A DNA stretch of 64,000 nucleotides from Lachnospiraceae bacterium (GTDB lineage Bacteria; Bacillota; Clostridia; Lachnospirales; Lachnospiraceae). The stretch lies in the NCBI GenBank assembly GCA_017396145.1, contig JAFQMS010000040.1:80681-144680 (forward strand), written 5' to 3'. Every line of letters starts with the position of its first letter. Position 1 is the stretch's first letter. Below, piece by piece: positions 1-8,522 of the stretch. Under the pieces are notes generated by a model. It was not told the DNA's origin, ran no database searches, and saw only the letters and a list, made by a program, of their open reading frames with translations. Made by a program: the position numbers and the translations under genes.

Positions 1-801
1 TGGCATAACCTGAGCTGCACCAAATAAGTCAAGACTTCCTTCACATCTGACATTAGATACATGCTCTGTTGCAACAACACAATTATATTTCTTTGCGAAT
101 TTTTCAATATACTCTAATTCTTTCTTACTTGGTGGTATTCTCTCACCACATACAACAAGAATTCTTTCCGCCTTCTTTAATTCTTCTACCTTAGCAGCCC
201 ATGATGGCATCTCTCTCTTATATTCATATCTTTTTATAACCTTAACTTCTGGAAGTTTTGGCTCAGTAAACAGACCGATTCCACCTGAAATAGGAATGTT
301 AATCTGTACAGGACCATCCCCATGATGTTTGGTCTCTAATATTGCTTCGTTAATCATTCTCTGACATGCCCAGTTATCCTCTGGAGTTTCTGTATAAGGA
401 AGGTTGACACACTTCTTACAGAAGTTCTTGAACATATCAACCTGGTCAATCATCTGATTTTCCATCTGATTTAACATATGTGGGTGTCTGTCTGCTGTAA
501 GAACTAACAAAGGAATTCCAAGATAAAATGCTTCTGTAATACCTGGAGTATAGTTACTTGCTGCTACTGATGAAGTACAGCAAATTGCTACTGTTTCGTT
601 ACCAAGTTGCTGTGAAAGACCAATTGCAAAATAAGCCGCACTTCTCTCATCAACTACTGAATAACAGGTAAAGAAATCATCTTGCTCAAGACAGTGGTTA
701 ATTGGAATATTTCTTCCACCTGGGGACAATACTACATGTTTTACATTATGTTCTTTCATTAAAGCTACTAAATACTGTACATTTTTAATCTTTGAATACA
801 T
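1..801 (-). CDS. MenD-like thiamine pyrophosphate enzyme, partial (N-terminal 267 residues)
   Basis: The reading frame is open to the left edge, so only the N-terminal part is present. The translation starts MYSKIKNVQYLVALMKEHNV and carries the MenD-type N-terminal TPP pattern: SPGGRN near residue 27 (SPGSRS in classical MenD), VDERSAAYFAIGLSQ, CCTSSVAASNYTPGITEAFY and LTADRHPHML. The ATG at 801 follows AAAGGAGA. MenD makes the cyclohexene intermediate of menaquinone synthesis, but every neighbour is a surface-polysaccharide gene and no other men gene is visible. I therefore infer a decarboxylase or ligase-type TPP enzyme making a polysaccharide building block. It is the last visible gene of the 1-5973 unit, 28 bases after the pyruvyltransferase. 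The C-terminal half needed to name the substrate is missing. Confidence 0.8.
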   Translation of the reverse strand, partial: MYSKIKNVQYLVALMKEHNVKHVVLSPGGRNIPINHCLEQDDFFTCYSVVDERSAAYFAIGLSQQLGNETVAICCTSSVAASNYTPGITEAFYLGIPLLVLTADRHPHMLNQMENQMIDQVDMFKNFCKKCVNLPYTETPEDNWACQRMINEAILETKHHGDGPVQINIPISGGIGLFTEPKLPEVKVIKRYEYKREMPSWAAKVEELKKAERILVVCGERIPPSKKELEYIEKFAKKYNCVVATEHVSNVRCEGSLDLFGAAQVMP

Positions 802-829
802 ATTCGTTCTCCTTTACTTAAGAAAATTA

Positions 830-1927
830 CTAGTTAACTATGGAATTAAGGTATTCCACTGATTTTTCTCTTTCTTTCTTCATGTTGATATCAACTGTAT
901 TCCAGTCGATTTCTTCGTCAATAACTATGCCATCGTTTATTCCCGGAACCCTGTCGAGAATTCTTCTCTTTATTTCTAGTTTACACAATAGTTCCCATAC
1001 TCTGTTGTTAAAACCACCCTTGGTTTCTAGTTCCGATAAGAACTGTTTTTGGAATATTATTGAGAAAACTGTTCCGTGAAAAGAATTAGTTATAACATAC
1101 TCTGCATCGTGAATCAATGATAGAAACTGTTCCGGTGAACTGTCAAATATCAAATGGACATTATCCTCCTTCAAATCTTTCTTGACTCTGTTATGAAGGT
1201 GATATATCTCTAATCCTTTTTCCTTTGCCAGTTTATATGCATATTCCACCATTCTGTTTTGAGGATGTACGGAATATATGAATATATATGGTTTCTTAAT
1301 TACTCTTTTTTTACAGATTACTCTTTCCCACTGTTCCTTTGTCAGCAGTAAAGTAGGATCTAAATCTGTATGTACTTCTTTTCCTGTTGCATTGGCTATA
1401 TAATCGCTTGCACTTTTCTCACGCATAGATATCTTGTTAAAACTTTTTGCAATCTCTATCTCATCTTCAGATAATACATATCCACCTATACTTGCAGCAT
1501 AACTGTACTTTTTTGAATTATCTTTTGAAAAATCCAGCATGTAGTTCTTGTCATTGCCACACACTTGCATATTCCATACCTGATCACTACCAGTTACAAA
1601 GCCATCAAATTCTTTCTCGCATTTGCTTATATTATCTTTATTATAACCTTTTGATAATGTAAGATGCTTCTTCATGAATTTTCTAAATCTTTTCTTTTTT
1701 CTAATCTGGTCTGGAATAGACTTAATCCATGTTGTATATCCTGTGATAGTCTTTTTATTAAGTCCCCAGGTCAACCTATAAGCATTTTCAATAAATGGAC
1801 ATTTATAATCAATCATACTGGAATTAGCACCACAATCTTTTAGTTTTTCAACTAAAGCATATCCTTGCATCAGTGCACCATAATTAATTGCTCTGTGAAA
1901 TGTCATTACACCAATCTTTTTTCCCAT
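830..1927 (-). CDS. Polysaccharide pyruvyl transferase family protein
   Basis: This family moves pyruvate from phosphoenolpyruvate onto sugars of surface polymers as a ketal (CsaB and related enzymes). Visible marks are the N-terminal MGKKIGVMTFHRAINYGALM, the GSDQVWN motif, LDPTLLL, and the C-terminal ITNSFHGTVFSIIF that is typical of the family. I place the start at the ATG at 1927, which has GAGG seven bases upstream and gives 365 aa. The longer frame to 2008 adds a lysine-rich stretch and overlaps the upstream glycosyltransferase by 47 bases, which is less likely. It sits between a GT2 gene and the MenD-like gene, so it probably decorates the same polymer. Sugar acceptor unknown. Confidence 0.85.
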   Translation of the reverse strand: MGKKIGVMTFHRAINYGALMQGYALVEKLKDCGANSSMIDYKCPFIENAYRLTWGLNKKTITGYTTWIKSIPDQIRKKKRFRKFMKKHLTLSKGYNKDNISKCEKEFDGFVTGSDQVWNMQVCGNDKNYMLDFSKDNSKKYSYAASIGGYVLSEDEIEIAKSFNKISMREKSASDYIANATGKEVHTDLDPTLLLTKEQWERVICKKRVIKKPYIFIYSVHPQNRMVEYAYKLAKEKGLEIYHLHNRVKKDLKEDNVHLIFDSSPEQFLSLIHDAEYVITNSFHGTVFSIIFQKQFLSELETKGGFNNRVWELLCKLEIKRRILDRVPGINDGIVIDEEIDWNTVDINMKKEREKSVEYLNSIVN

Positions 1928-1961
1928 AATTCCTCGCATACTGGAATTAACCAGTTCATTC

Positions 1962-3017
1962 TTATTTTTTCTTTGACTTTTTCTTTTCTTTTTTCTTAAC
2001 AAAATCAACTGCTACTTTCACAATTTTGTTATTAAGCAATCTTCTGTTAATCTGAGTCTGTCTCATATGCCACAGACAATCTTTGGCTATGTTTGACGGA
2101 CACTGTCCATCATTAATCTCTATTATATTAGTTACTACTTGTCTGAAGAATTCCTCTGTCTTTGTCTCAGGATTTCCTTTGGCAACAACCCAGAAATAAT
2201 CAATGCAAGTCTGTTTGTGTATCTCGTAATAGTTTTCATTAAACTCCTTTAATATATTCAACATCTTCTTGTGACTATCCTGAGATTCCAATCTTGTCTT
2301 TGCAAAGTTTTCTTTGGTATTCATAACGCTTTCATCATTTTTTAAATAATGATAATATGCTTTATTATCAAATACACCTTTATGCCAGTTCTGTCCTACA
2401 TTAACAAGCCATAAACCGTCTTCTGCAACTTTTACCGTTTCATCAAATAAAATAAAGTTGCCATCCTTATCCTTTAGTTTTTCAGTCTTATATATCTTAT
2501 TCCATATATAATTACCGTAACTGGTTTTTCCACCACCTGCGCCGCACATAGTAAGCATTGTCCTAAAGATATCATCTTGATTACCAACACCTGTCATCCC
2601 GTTATCAGTCTGAGTTGTACTTGTGACCTTCTTTCCGTTAATAACATCTACGCTCCATCCAAAATAAGCAACATCTGCGTCTTCCGCTACCATCTTTGGA
2701 ACAATATTAGAATAGCAGTCAGGCTCAAGGGTATCATCTGCATCGCAAAAATGAATGTATTCACCTGTCGCATTTAATATACCAGTATTTCTTGCTGCTG
2801 ATGCACCGGCATTTACTTTATGAATAACTTTTACTTTATCACTTTTTTGAGCAAGTTCATCACATACTTTCGCCGAGTTATCTTTTGAGCCATCCTCTAC
2901 AAGAATGATTTCCACATTCTCATATTGCTGTGCCAAAAGTGACTCCACACATTTACCCAAGAACTTCTCAGCATTATAAACAGGAACTACTACGCTTACT
3001 TTTGGATTAGTACCCAT
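1962..3017 (-). CDS. Family 2 glycosyltransferase
   Basis: A cytoplasmic or membrane-associated GT-A glycosyltransferase of 351 aa. The N-terminus VSVVVPVYNAEKFLGKCVES is the nucleotide-sugar binding start of GT2, followed by LVEDGSKDNS, the AGASAARNTG segment and HFCDADDTLEPD, which holds the metal-binding DxD. The C-terminus is very basic, ending in a run of lysines that could touch membrane lipid. The ATG has AAAGGAGA eight bases upstream. It lies between another GT2 gene (27-base gap) and the pyruvyltransferase. Donor and acceptor cannot be read from the sequence. Confidence 0.88.
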   Translation of the reverse strand: MGTNPKVSVVVPVYNAEKFLGKCVESLLAQQYENVEIILVEDGSKDNSAKVCDELAQKSDKVKVIHKVNAGASAARNTGILNATGEYIHFCDADDTLEPDCYSNIVPKMVAEDADVAYFGWSVDVINGKKVTSTTQTDNGMTGVGNQDDIFRTMLTMCGAGGGKTSYGNYIWNKIYKTEKLKDKDGNFILFDETVKVAEDGLWLVNVGQNWHKGVFDNKAYYHYLKNDESVMNTKENFAKTRLESQDSHKKMLNILKEFNENYYEIHKQTCIDYFWVVAKGNPETKTEEFFRQVVTNIIEINDGQCPSNIAKDCLWHMRQTQINRRLLNNKIVKVAVDFVKKKEKKKSKKK

Positions 3018-3044
3018 ATTGTTTCTCCTTTAAATCTATAAGTT

Positions 3045-4004
3045 TTATTTTAACAGTTTGCCGGCTATATATGCGCCTATATTAGGCATTATCAGCATAA
3101 ATGTTCCAAGCATAAATCTCTTTATATTCTTTTCCTCTAATAATGTAACTCTATAAAAACTTTTATAAGTAATCTTCATATTAGATTTTATAGTTTTTAC
3201 TTTTTCCTTATCTGGATTTGTTCCCTCTTGCTTTAACTTGTATGCAAGAAGCATTAACAGAGTATATACATAATAACAATGGTCTTTAACTGTATTAATG
3301 GTTTCTTTTGAAGTATCTTTTACATTCTCCCAAGGATTACACTTTAAGAAAGTATACTTATTATCAAACTCTTTCATAGTATGCTTTTCTTCTTTATCTT
3401 TAACAGAAAGGCTTCCCTTTCTTATTCTGTAATGATATCCATTGTAATCTGCAACTCTTACAAGGTCTATATTATTCATCAAATCAATGTAAAAAATATA
3501 GTCTTCTGCATATTTTATTGCTTCATGAAAGTTTTCTTTAACACACCCTTTTCTAATAAGTTTTCCCCATGTATATCCTGATATAGAAAACAACTTTGCA
3601 ATTTGTGCTTTGTGTCTTATATCGACATTAAACAATCCGTTACTATTTGAAACATTACAACAGACTAAATCAACATCTTCATCAATATGACGCAAAAGTG
3701 TTTCTATATAGTCGCTATCAACATAATCATCAGAATCAATGAATGTAACAAATTCCCCATTAATGTGAGTAAGTCCGGTGTTTCTTGCAGCGGATACCCC
3801 TTTGTTTTTCTGAGATATAATCTCAATCCTAGAATCATTTTTAGCATATTTTTCGCATATGTCAATACTTTTATCTACAGAACCGTCATCTATCACAATA
3901 ATTTGCAGATTTTTATAAGTCTGATTGATAATACTTACAATACACTCTTCTATATACTCTTCAACATTATATACTGGAACAATTATACTTACAAGTTTAT
4001 CCAC
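3045..4004 (-). CDS. Family 2 glycosyltransferase (GTG start)
   Basis: A 319-aa GT2 enzyme. Motifs: LVSIIVPVYNVEEYIEECIV at the N-terminus, VIDDGSVDKS, GVSAARNTG and TFIDSDDYVDSDYIE with the DxD. The C-terminal end includes a hydrophobic segment (FMLGTFMLIMPNIGAYIAGK) that may anchor the protein in the membrane. The start is GTG at 4004 with GAGG about ten bases upstream; the ATG eight bases before it is in another frame. Fourteen bases separate it from the upstream CDP-glycerol transferase, consistent with one transcript. Its product is close in type to the GT2 at 1962-3017, so the two may add successive sugars. Confidence 0.87.
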   Translation of the reverse strand: MDKLVSIIVPVYNVEEYIEECIVSIINQTYKNLQIIVIDDGSVDKSIDICEKYAKNDSRIEIISQKNKGVSAARNTGLTHINGEFVTFIDSDDYVDSDYIETLLRHIDEDVDLVCCNVSNSNGLFNVDIRHKAQIAKLFSISGYTWGKLIRKGCVKENFHEAIKYAEDYIFYIDLMNNIDLVRVADYNGYHYRIRKGSLSVKDKEEKHTMKEFDNKYTFLKCNPWENVKDTSKETINTVKDHCYYVYTLLMLLAYKLKQEGTNPDKEKVKTIKSNMKITYKSFYRVTLLEEKNIKRFMLGTFMLIMPNIGAYIAGKLLK

Positions 4005-4018
4005 GCTTTCATTTTCCT

Positions 4019-5221
4019 CTACATTTTGGCTATTGCATCATAATTTCTTTTACAGTTTTCATCATCAAATAAATCAAAATACTTTTCATGTCTGCTTAAA
4101 TACTTGTCCTCATTAACAAAACCCTCTTCTTTATGAAATGCGTTTTTAAGGTTTTCTACCACCCCATTCCATGTAGTGCATACAGGACCAAACCCATCAT
4201 CCTTAAAGGAAAAATATCCTTCAGGATGGTGTCCACTTCTAAACTGCTCATAATCAAACTGATAATAAATCAAAGGTTTTTTCATATATGCAAAATCCAT
4301 GGATACACTGGAGTAATCAGTAATTAAAAAGGCTGCCTCTTTAAGCACTGTCTGAACATCGCACTGTTCATAGGATAAAAGTTTAATATTCTTACTTTGA
4401 AACTTAAAACACTGTAAAAACGCTTTCATCTCTCTATGCGGATAAAACACCACTTCTATATCTGATTCTTCAATAAACTTTACGAATTCTTCGTCTTCTA
4501 GCAATCCATTCCAAAATCTGTAGTACTCTGTTTTCAAGAAAGCATCATAGATGTTAGCATCTTTGCCTGATATTTCATTTCTAATATACATTCTCCATGT
4601 TGGCATAATCAAAAGTTGTCTTTTATTAACCTTGTAATCATGTAAACCATCAAATCGACAAAGTCCAAGTTTTTGTACCACTCCCTTAGGATACTCATAC
4701 ACTCTGTCTACATATTCCCATTCATCTTCAGTACTAGTTACAAATAGTTTCATTTTTGTATGTGGATAGTGAAGGAATGTTAAATCAGCAGTAATAATTC
4801 CATGCTGTAAAAATGCTCTCTTGTTTTTTAAGATTCCGTATACTTCCAACACATAACAAATCGCTGCATTGGGTTTACCCATTTTTTGAGAACTAACATT
4901 CTTATCCGCCACCAGATAGTATATCCAATGCCTTACACTACCATAAGGCACAACCTTACCTAGATTTCTCACTTTATCATAGTGTCTGGATTTCTTATCA
5001 AGGGCAAATATTACATCCACATTAGGCTGTTCTTTCCTGATATATTTAAATAACCAAAAGGCATTATCCCCAGCCTCATATCTTGTATCACACAGCAACC
5101 ATAAATCCTTGCGCCACAACTTCATAATTATTGCCGGAAGTATTGCTATGAATAGTTTAAACACACTGAGCAAATCTGCAATCTTTACACGTTTTAATTT
5201 TTGAAAAAAACTCTGTTCCAT
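4019..5221 (-). CDS. CDP-glycerol glycerophosphotransferase-like protein (TagB/TagF family)
   Basis: The family transfers glycerol- or ribitol-phosphate from a CDP-polyol to teichoic acids or polysaccharides at the inner membrane face. Supporting marks in the 400-aa product are the CDTRYEAGDNAFWLFKYIR region, FLQHGIITADL (His of the HG motif), LIMPTWRMYIR, FYPHREM, and near the end LITDYSSVSMDFAYMKKPLI, which is the acceptor-site DYSS signature of this family. The ATG at 5221 directly follows the TGA of the preceding GT2 gene; a GTG at 5227 overlapping that stop is an alternative start. Presence of this gene suggests polyol-phosphate groups in the polymer. Confidence 0.87.
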   Translation of the reverse strand: MEQSFFQKLKRVKIADLLSVFKLFIAILPAIIMKLWRKDLWLLCDTRYEAGDNAFWLFKYIRKEQPNVDVIFALDKKSRHYDKVRNLGKVVPYGSVRHWIYYLVADKNVSSQKMGKPNAAICYVLEVYGILKNKRAFLQHGIITADLTFLHYPHTKMKLFVTSTEDEWEYVDRVYEYPKGVVQKLGLCRFDGLHDYKVNKRQLLIMPTWRMYIRNEISGKDANIYDAFLKTEYYRFWNGLLEDEEFVKFIEESDIEVVFYPHREMKAFLQCFKFQSKNIKLLSYEQCDVQTVLKEAAFLITDYSSVSMDFAYMKKPLIYYQFDYEQFRSGHHPEGYFSFKDDGFGPVCTTWNGVVENLKNAFHKEEGFVNEDKYLSRHEKYFDLFDDENCKRNYDAIAKM

Positions 5222-5223
5222 AA

Positions 5224-5973
5224 TCACACTCGTTTTAATAACGCCTTTATAACATAATTACAAAAATAATAACTGCTTTTAATTATCCCCAAATTCTCCT
5301 GCTTTCTATATATATCCCAAGTCCATTTCATGGCTTTGAACTTGTTGCCACTTAAAGATGAATTACATACTCTGTAATGAGCAAGTACCTCATTCATTCC
5401 GTAGGCTTTGATTCCTGTTTTTAACACACTAAGCCACGCTGCATAATCCTCGTGATGAACGCTTGGCATTCCATCAAAGTTCACTTTTTTTCTATCAATC
5501 ATTACTGTAAGACATGGAATACAATTCCCTTTAAGTAATCCCTTGTAATCAATCTCCTTAGGAACATTTCTTATCTGACCTGTTGGGACTCCCTTTTCAT
5601 CAATAACATCACATGCAGTATAAGAAAATGCAATATCATTGTTTCTCATAAATTGACACTGTTTCTCTAATTTGTCTGCTGCCCATGTATCATCACTGTC
5701 CAAAAATGCAATTAATTCACCACTGGCTAATTTTAATGCTTTATTACGGGATGCACATACACCTTGATTGATTTCCGACAATACATACTTAATCCTTAAG
5801 TCTTTTTTGCAATACGCTTCTACTATTGTTGCCGAAGAATCTAAAGAACAATCATCCAAAATAATCATTTCCCAATTCTTATATGTCTGAGCCAACACAG
5901 ATTCTATTGTATCTTTAATGGTTGCCGATGCGTTGTACATAGGCACAATTATTGAAACTAGTAAGTCATTCAT
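5224..5973 (-). CDS. Family 2 glycosyltransferase, first gene of the second polysaccharide unit
   Basis: A 249-aa GT2 enzyme with LVSIIVPMYNASATIKDTIE, ILDDCSLDSS, NQGVCASRNKAL and AFLDSDDTWAADKLEKQ (DxD with the following TWxxxKLEKQ typical of WbbD/TuaG-like GT2 members). Short for the class, so it holds little beyond the catalytic domain. The ATG at 5973 has GGAG upstream. A terminator (6056-6101) and a good sigma-A promoter (6016-6045) lie just upstream, so this gene probably opens the unit that runs to the left edge. Confidence 0.88.
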   Translation of the reverse strand: MNDLLVSIIVPMYNASATIKDTIESVLAQTYKNWEMIILDDCSLDSSATIVEAYCKKDLRIKYVLSEINQGVCASRNKALKLASGELIAFLDSDDTWAADKLEKQCQFMRNNDIAFSYTACDVIDEKGVPTGQIRNVPKEIDYKGLLKGNCIPCLTVMIDRKKVNFDGMPSVHHEDYAAWLSVLKTGIKAYGMNEVLAHYRVCNSSLSGNKFKAMKWTWDIYRKQENLGIIKSSYYFCNYVIKALLKRV

Positions 5974-6015
5974 AGTAATGCGCTCCTATCCCATCATAAC
6001 CATATAATCCTTTCT

Positions 6016-6045
6016 ATTTTATCACACTTTTGCATTTGTTGTCTA
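6016..6045 (-). promoter_or_regulatory. Sigma-A promoter for the 5973-to-1 polysaccharide unit
   Basis: On the minus strand TAGACA (6045-6040), an 18-base spacer and TAAAAT (6021-6016) are present; the -10 is preceded by TG one base away (extended -10). It lies between the terminator at 6056-6101 and the GT2 start at 5973. Read from sequence; start site not known. Confidence 0.65.
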
Positions 6046-6049
6046 TATA

Positions 6050-6101
6050 AAAAGACTCTTTTGAAATTGATTATCCATATAAGACTCCAATTTCAAAAGA
6101 G
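6050..6101 (-). terminator. Rho-independent terminator after the acyltransferase gene
   Basis: A perfect 14-bp stem pairs 6056-6069 with 6088-6101 around an 18-base loop. Read on minus it is followed by TCTTTTT. It begins nine bases after the acyltransferase stop and separates two polysaccharide transcription units. Confidence 0.85.
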
Positions 6102-6109
6102 AATTATTT

Positions 6110-7174
6110 TCATTGTTTTATTTTTGATATACTTTTGTTAAACAACTTAAGCAGGTATGCTCCTACCACTGTAAAGCCGACTATAAGTATGCCATATACC
6201 AACTCATTTTCAGGCAATTTTTGTTCAAACACTAAAAAGAATATACCCTGTGTCAGGTACATTTCATAGGACACATGACCAACTTTTTCTAAAAAATAAG
6301 ACCCCAGCTTAATCTTTACGCCAAGCAGTGCTACAAGTATTACGAAAATTATAGATACACAACTTCTCCACATGGTAAATATCACTACATTATTATCTAT
6401 TATATGGTCTTTAATAAATTGTACTACCGTAGGAGATTTATACATACCATACACAAGGAAAAACAGTATGAATGTAATTGATAAAACTATTATGTACCTT
6501 TTTCTTATCGCTCTATTTATGCATTCTTCATATAGTTTCCATAGCATTCCCACAGAAAAACACAGTACAGTATTACACCACCAACTACCATATCCTAACT
6601 GGTAAATACAAATATATATCCACAAGATTTCAAATATTAAAGAACCTATGACAATGAATACTTTTCTATTACCAAATAGTTTGGCTAACAAGTAAAACAT
6701 AATATATAGAGCAATAATTACAAACACATACCATGAATAGGCTACAAATGTGTCCCCTTTTTTATCTATTATATATATATTCTCTAAACTTAATAGTTTA
6801 CCATTAATCAGACTATGCACAAGAAAAAAAACCAAATAAATTATTATATATGGTCTAATTACAGCAGATAATCTTTTGCTTAAAAAGCCTTTTAAATACT
6901 CTTTTTTATTGGTTAATGAATGAATTAATCCATAGCCAGAGATAAAAAAGAATACTCCCACTGCTAAATAACCTACATTTTCAAAACTTTGTAACAATAC
7001 ACCTTGGCTTGTTTTCTGAGAAAGATGATGTAACACTACAACAATTGCAAACAAGCCTTTTATTCTATTACAATCGTTCATACACAGGTAATCATCATTG
7101 AATTCCATCTTAGGTGAAATCTTAATCTTACCCACACAAAGAAATGCCAATAGAATTACAAGTATATCTATCAT
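6110..7174 (-). CDS. Membrane acyltransferase (acyltransferase-3 family)
   Basis: An integral membrane protein of 354 aa with about ten hydrophobic segments, of the family that O-acetylates surface sugars. The family signature is seen near residue 40 as NRIKGLFAIVVVLHHLSQK, with the catalytic-type His in HH and an Arg upstream, and FFFISGYGLIHS follows. The start is set at the ATG at 7174, which has GGAG six bases upstream; the longer frame from GTG at 7195 places that GGAG inside the gene. It follows the HAD phosphatase by 26 bases and ends just before a strong terminator. Likely acetylates the polymer made by this cluster. Confidence 0.85.
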   Translation of the reverse strand: MIDILVILLAFLCVGKIKISPKMEFNDDYLCMNDCNRIKGLFAIVVVLHHLSQKTSQGVLLQSFENVGYLAVGVFFFISGYGLIHSLTNKKEYLKGFLSKRLSAVIRPYIIIYLVFFLVHSLINGKLLSLENIYIIDKKGDTFVAYSWYVFVIIALYIMFYLLAKLFGNRKVFIVIGSLIFEILWIYICIYQLGYGSWWCNTVLCFSVGMLWKLYEECINRAIRKRYIIVLSITFILFFLVYGMYKSPTVVQFIKDHIIDNNVVIFTMWRSCVSIIFVILVALLGVKIKLGSYFLEKVGHVSYEMYLTQGIFFLVFEQKLPENELVYGILIVGFTVVGAYLLKLFNKSISKIKQ

Positions 7175-7200
7175 TCTAATCTCCATCTTTAGCACAAATA

Positions 7201-7833
7201 TTAAATGTATTTTAACAATTCCAGTGGCTTGTCACAGAATTGGCATCCATAATCAGACAATTCACCCCTAAACCCAAATCCATAGGTTACACCAACAAAA
7301 TTAACTCCTGATTGTTGTGCTCCCATCATATCATGCTCGCTATCACCCACCATTAGTGTTTCTTCTTTTTTTACACCAGCATCTTTAACACACATATCAA
7401 TAAGTCCTGTTTTTGTTCTAGTATCCTTATCATCCATTCCATAGATAATATCAAAATACTGTGTAAGTCCTAACACCTCTAACATAGGTTTTACAAACTT
7501 TTCTGCTTTTAGTGTGGCAACGCCTATTAAGCATCCTTTATTCTTTAGTTCCTGTAGCGTTTCCTTAACTCCTTCATAAACTTCAGCCTCGGCAAATCCA
7601 TTTTCAGCATAATATTCTCTGTAGTATTGAACTGCTGTTCTTGCATCTTCCGGGGAAAATCCAAAGCGTGTTATATATGAATTTAACAACGGTCCACCTA
7701 TAACACTTCTTAATACATCTATCTGTGGTACTGGACTTCCCATCATTTTGTGGGCATGTCTGTGACTATTTAGAATTCCCATAGATGTGTCCGCTATTGT
7801 TCCGTCCATATCAAAAACTACTAATTTAATCAT
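7201..7833 (-). CDS. HAD-superfamily phosphatase (phosphoglycolate phosphatase-like)
   Basis: A soluble 210-aa HAD hydrolase. Motif I is LVVFDMDGTIADTS (nucleophile and acid Asp), motif II is GVATLKAEKF, motif III the Lys region, motif IV MVGDSEHDMMGAQQSGV. It has a helical cap between motifs I and II, as in Gph/PpaX. The ATG at 7833 overlaps the stop of the cytidylyltransferase gene by eight bases and has AGGTG upstream, so translation is probably coupled. That coupling suggests it removes a phosphate from the sugar that the cytidylyltransferase then activates, as in nonulosonic acid pathways. This role is inference from context. Confidence 0.82.
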   Translation of the reverse strand: MIKLVVFDMDGTIADTSMGILNSHRHAHKMMGSPVPQIDVLRSVIGGPLLNSYITRFGFSPEDARTAVQYYREYYAENGFAEAEVYEGVKETLQELKNKGCLIGVATLKAEKFVKPMLEVLGLTQYFDIIYGMDDKDTRTKTGLIDMCVKDAGVKKEETLMVGDSEHDMMGAQQSGVNFVGVTYGFGFRGELSDYGCQFCDKPLELLKYI

Positions 7834-8491
7834 ATTTGACATCACCTTTTAGTGTTTGAAATAATGCATCCGCAACTATAAAATCTTCTTTAGTATTAAT
7901 ATCACAAGCTTCTATTTTTGATACTTCTATTAAATAAGGCTTGTCTCCTATACGGCGTTTCTTATTACAAATAACATCTTTTGTATATACATACAAACCA
8001 CAAGTTTCTGTGAACATTTCCGGCAAATCCTGTGTTCTTGGGATATTTTCCACTTCATAGTTAAAAGGTTTGCCATCTTTCCATACAAATTCCTGCAATC
8101 TGTTAACCGCTAATGCGCTATCATAACCTTCGTTAACAACTTTATTTACACCTAAAGCAATACTCTCTTTAGAGATAAATGGTGCAGTAGCGTGAGACAA
8201 CACATATACATCCGCTTCTACTAATTCTGCAAATGATGTCAACACTTCATTAAATGGCGTAGAGGATAAATCATAATAAGGATCTCTCTTTAAGAATTTA
8301 ATTCCCTCCGGAAGATACTCTACAATCTCATCGCTTGAACAATATACATATCTTTCATCAACATTATCAACTTCTAAAAGCGTATTTAAAATATATGCAA
8401 TTAATGGTTCTCCACCTGTGAACGGTCTTACATTCTTTCCCGGAAAACGTTCATTATTTAATTTAATTGGTACAAATGCTACTGTCTTCAT
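7826..8491 (-). CDS. Acylneuraminate/CMP-sugar cytidylyltransferase family protein (NeuA-like)
   Basis: Members activate an acidic sugar (sialic, legionaminic or similar) with CTP to give a CMP-sugar. The 221-aa product begins VAFVPIKLNNERFPGKNVRP, the N-terminal CTP-binding loop of the family (usual form is IPARGGSKG-(I/L)PGKN), then YVYCSSDEIVEYLP and LSHATAPFI, where the family has QPTSP. The departures at these two motifs place it in a divergent subgroup. It is translationally coupled to a HAD phosphatase, and a sialyltransferase-like gene lies at 10631-11719. Together they argue for a CMP-activated sugar in the polymer; substrate unknown. Confidence 0.8.
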   Translation of the reverse strand: MKTVAFVPIKLNNERFPGKNVRPFTGGEPLIAYILNTLLEVDNVDERYVYCSSDEIVEYLPEGIKFLKRDPYYDLSSTPFNEVLTSFAELVEADVYVLSHATAPFISKESIALGVNKVVNEGYDSALAVNRLQEFVWKDGKPFNYEVENIPRTQDLPEMFTETCGLYVYTKDVICNKKRRIGDKPYLIEVSKIEACDINTKEDFIVADALFQTLKGDVKYD

Positions 8492-8522
8492 ATTATCTTA
8501 TCCTTATTTCAACTAACAGTTC

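Noticed and set aside
1928-2008. N-terminal extension of the pyruvyltransferase
   Set aside because: Extension is lysine-rich, overlaps the upstream gene, and a ribosome site lies before the internal ATG 1927.
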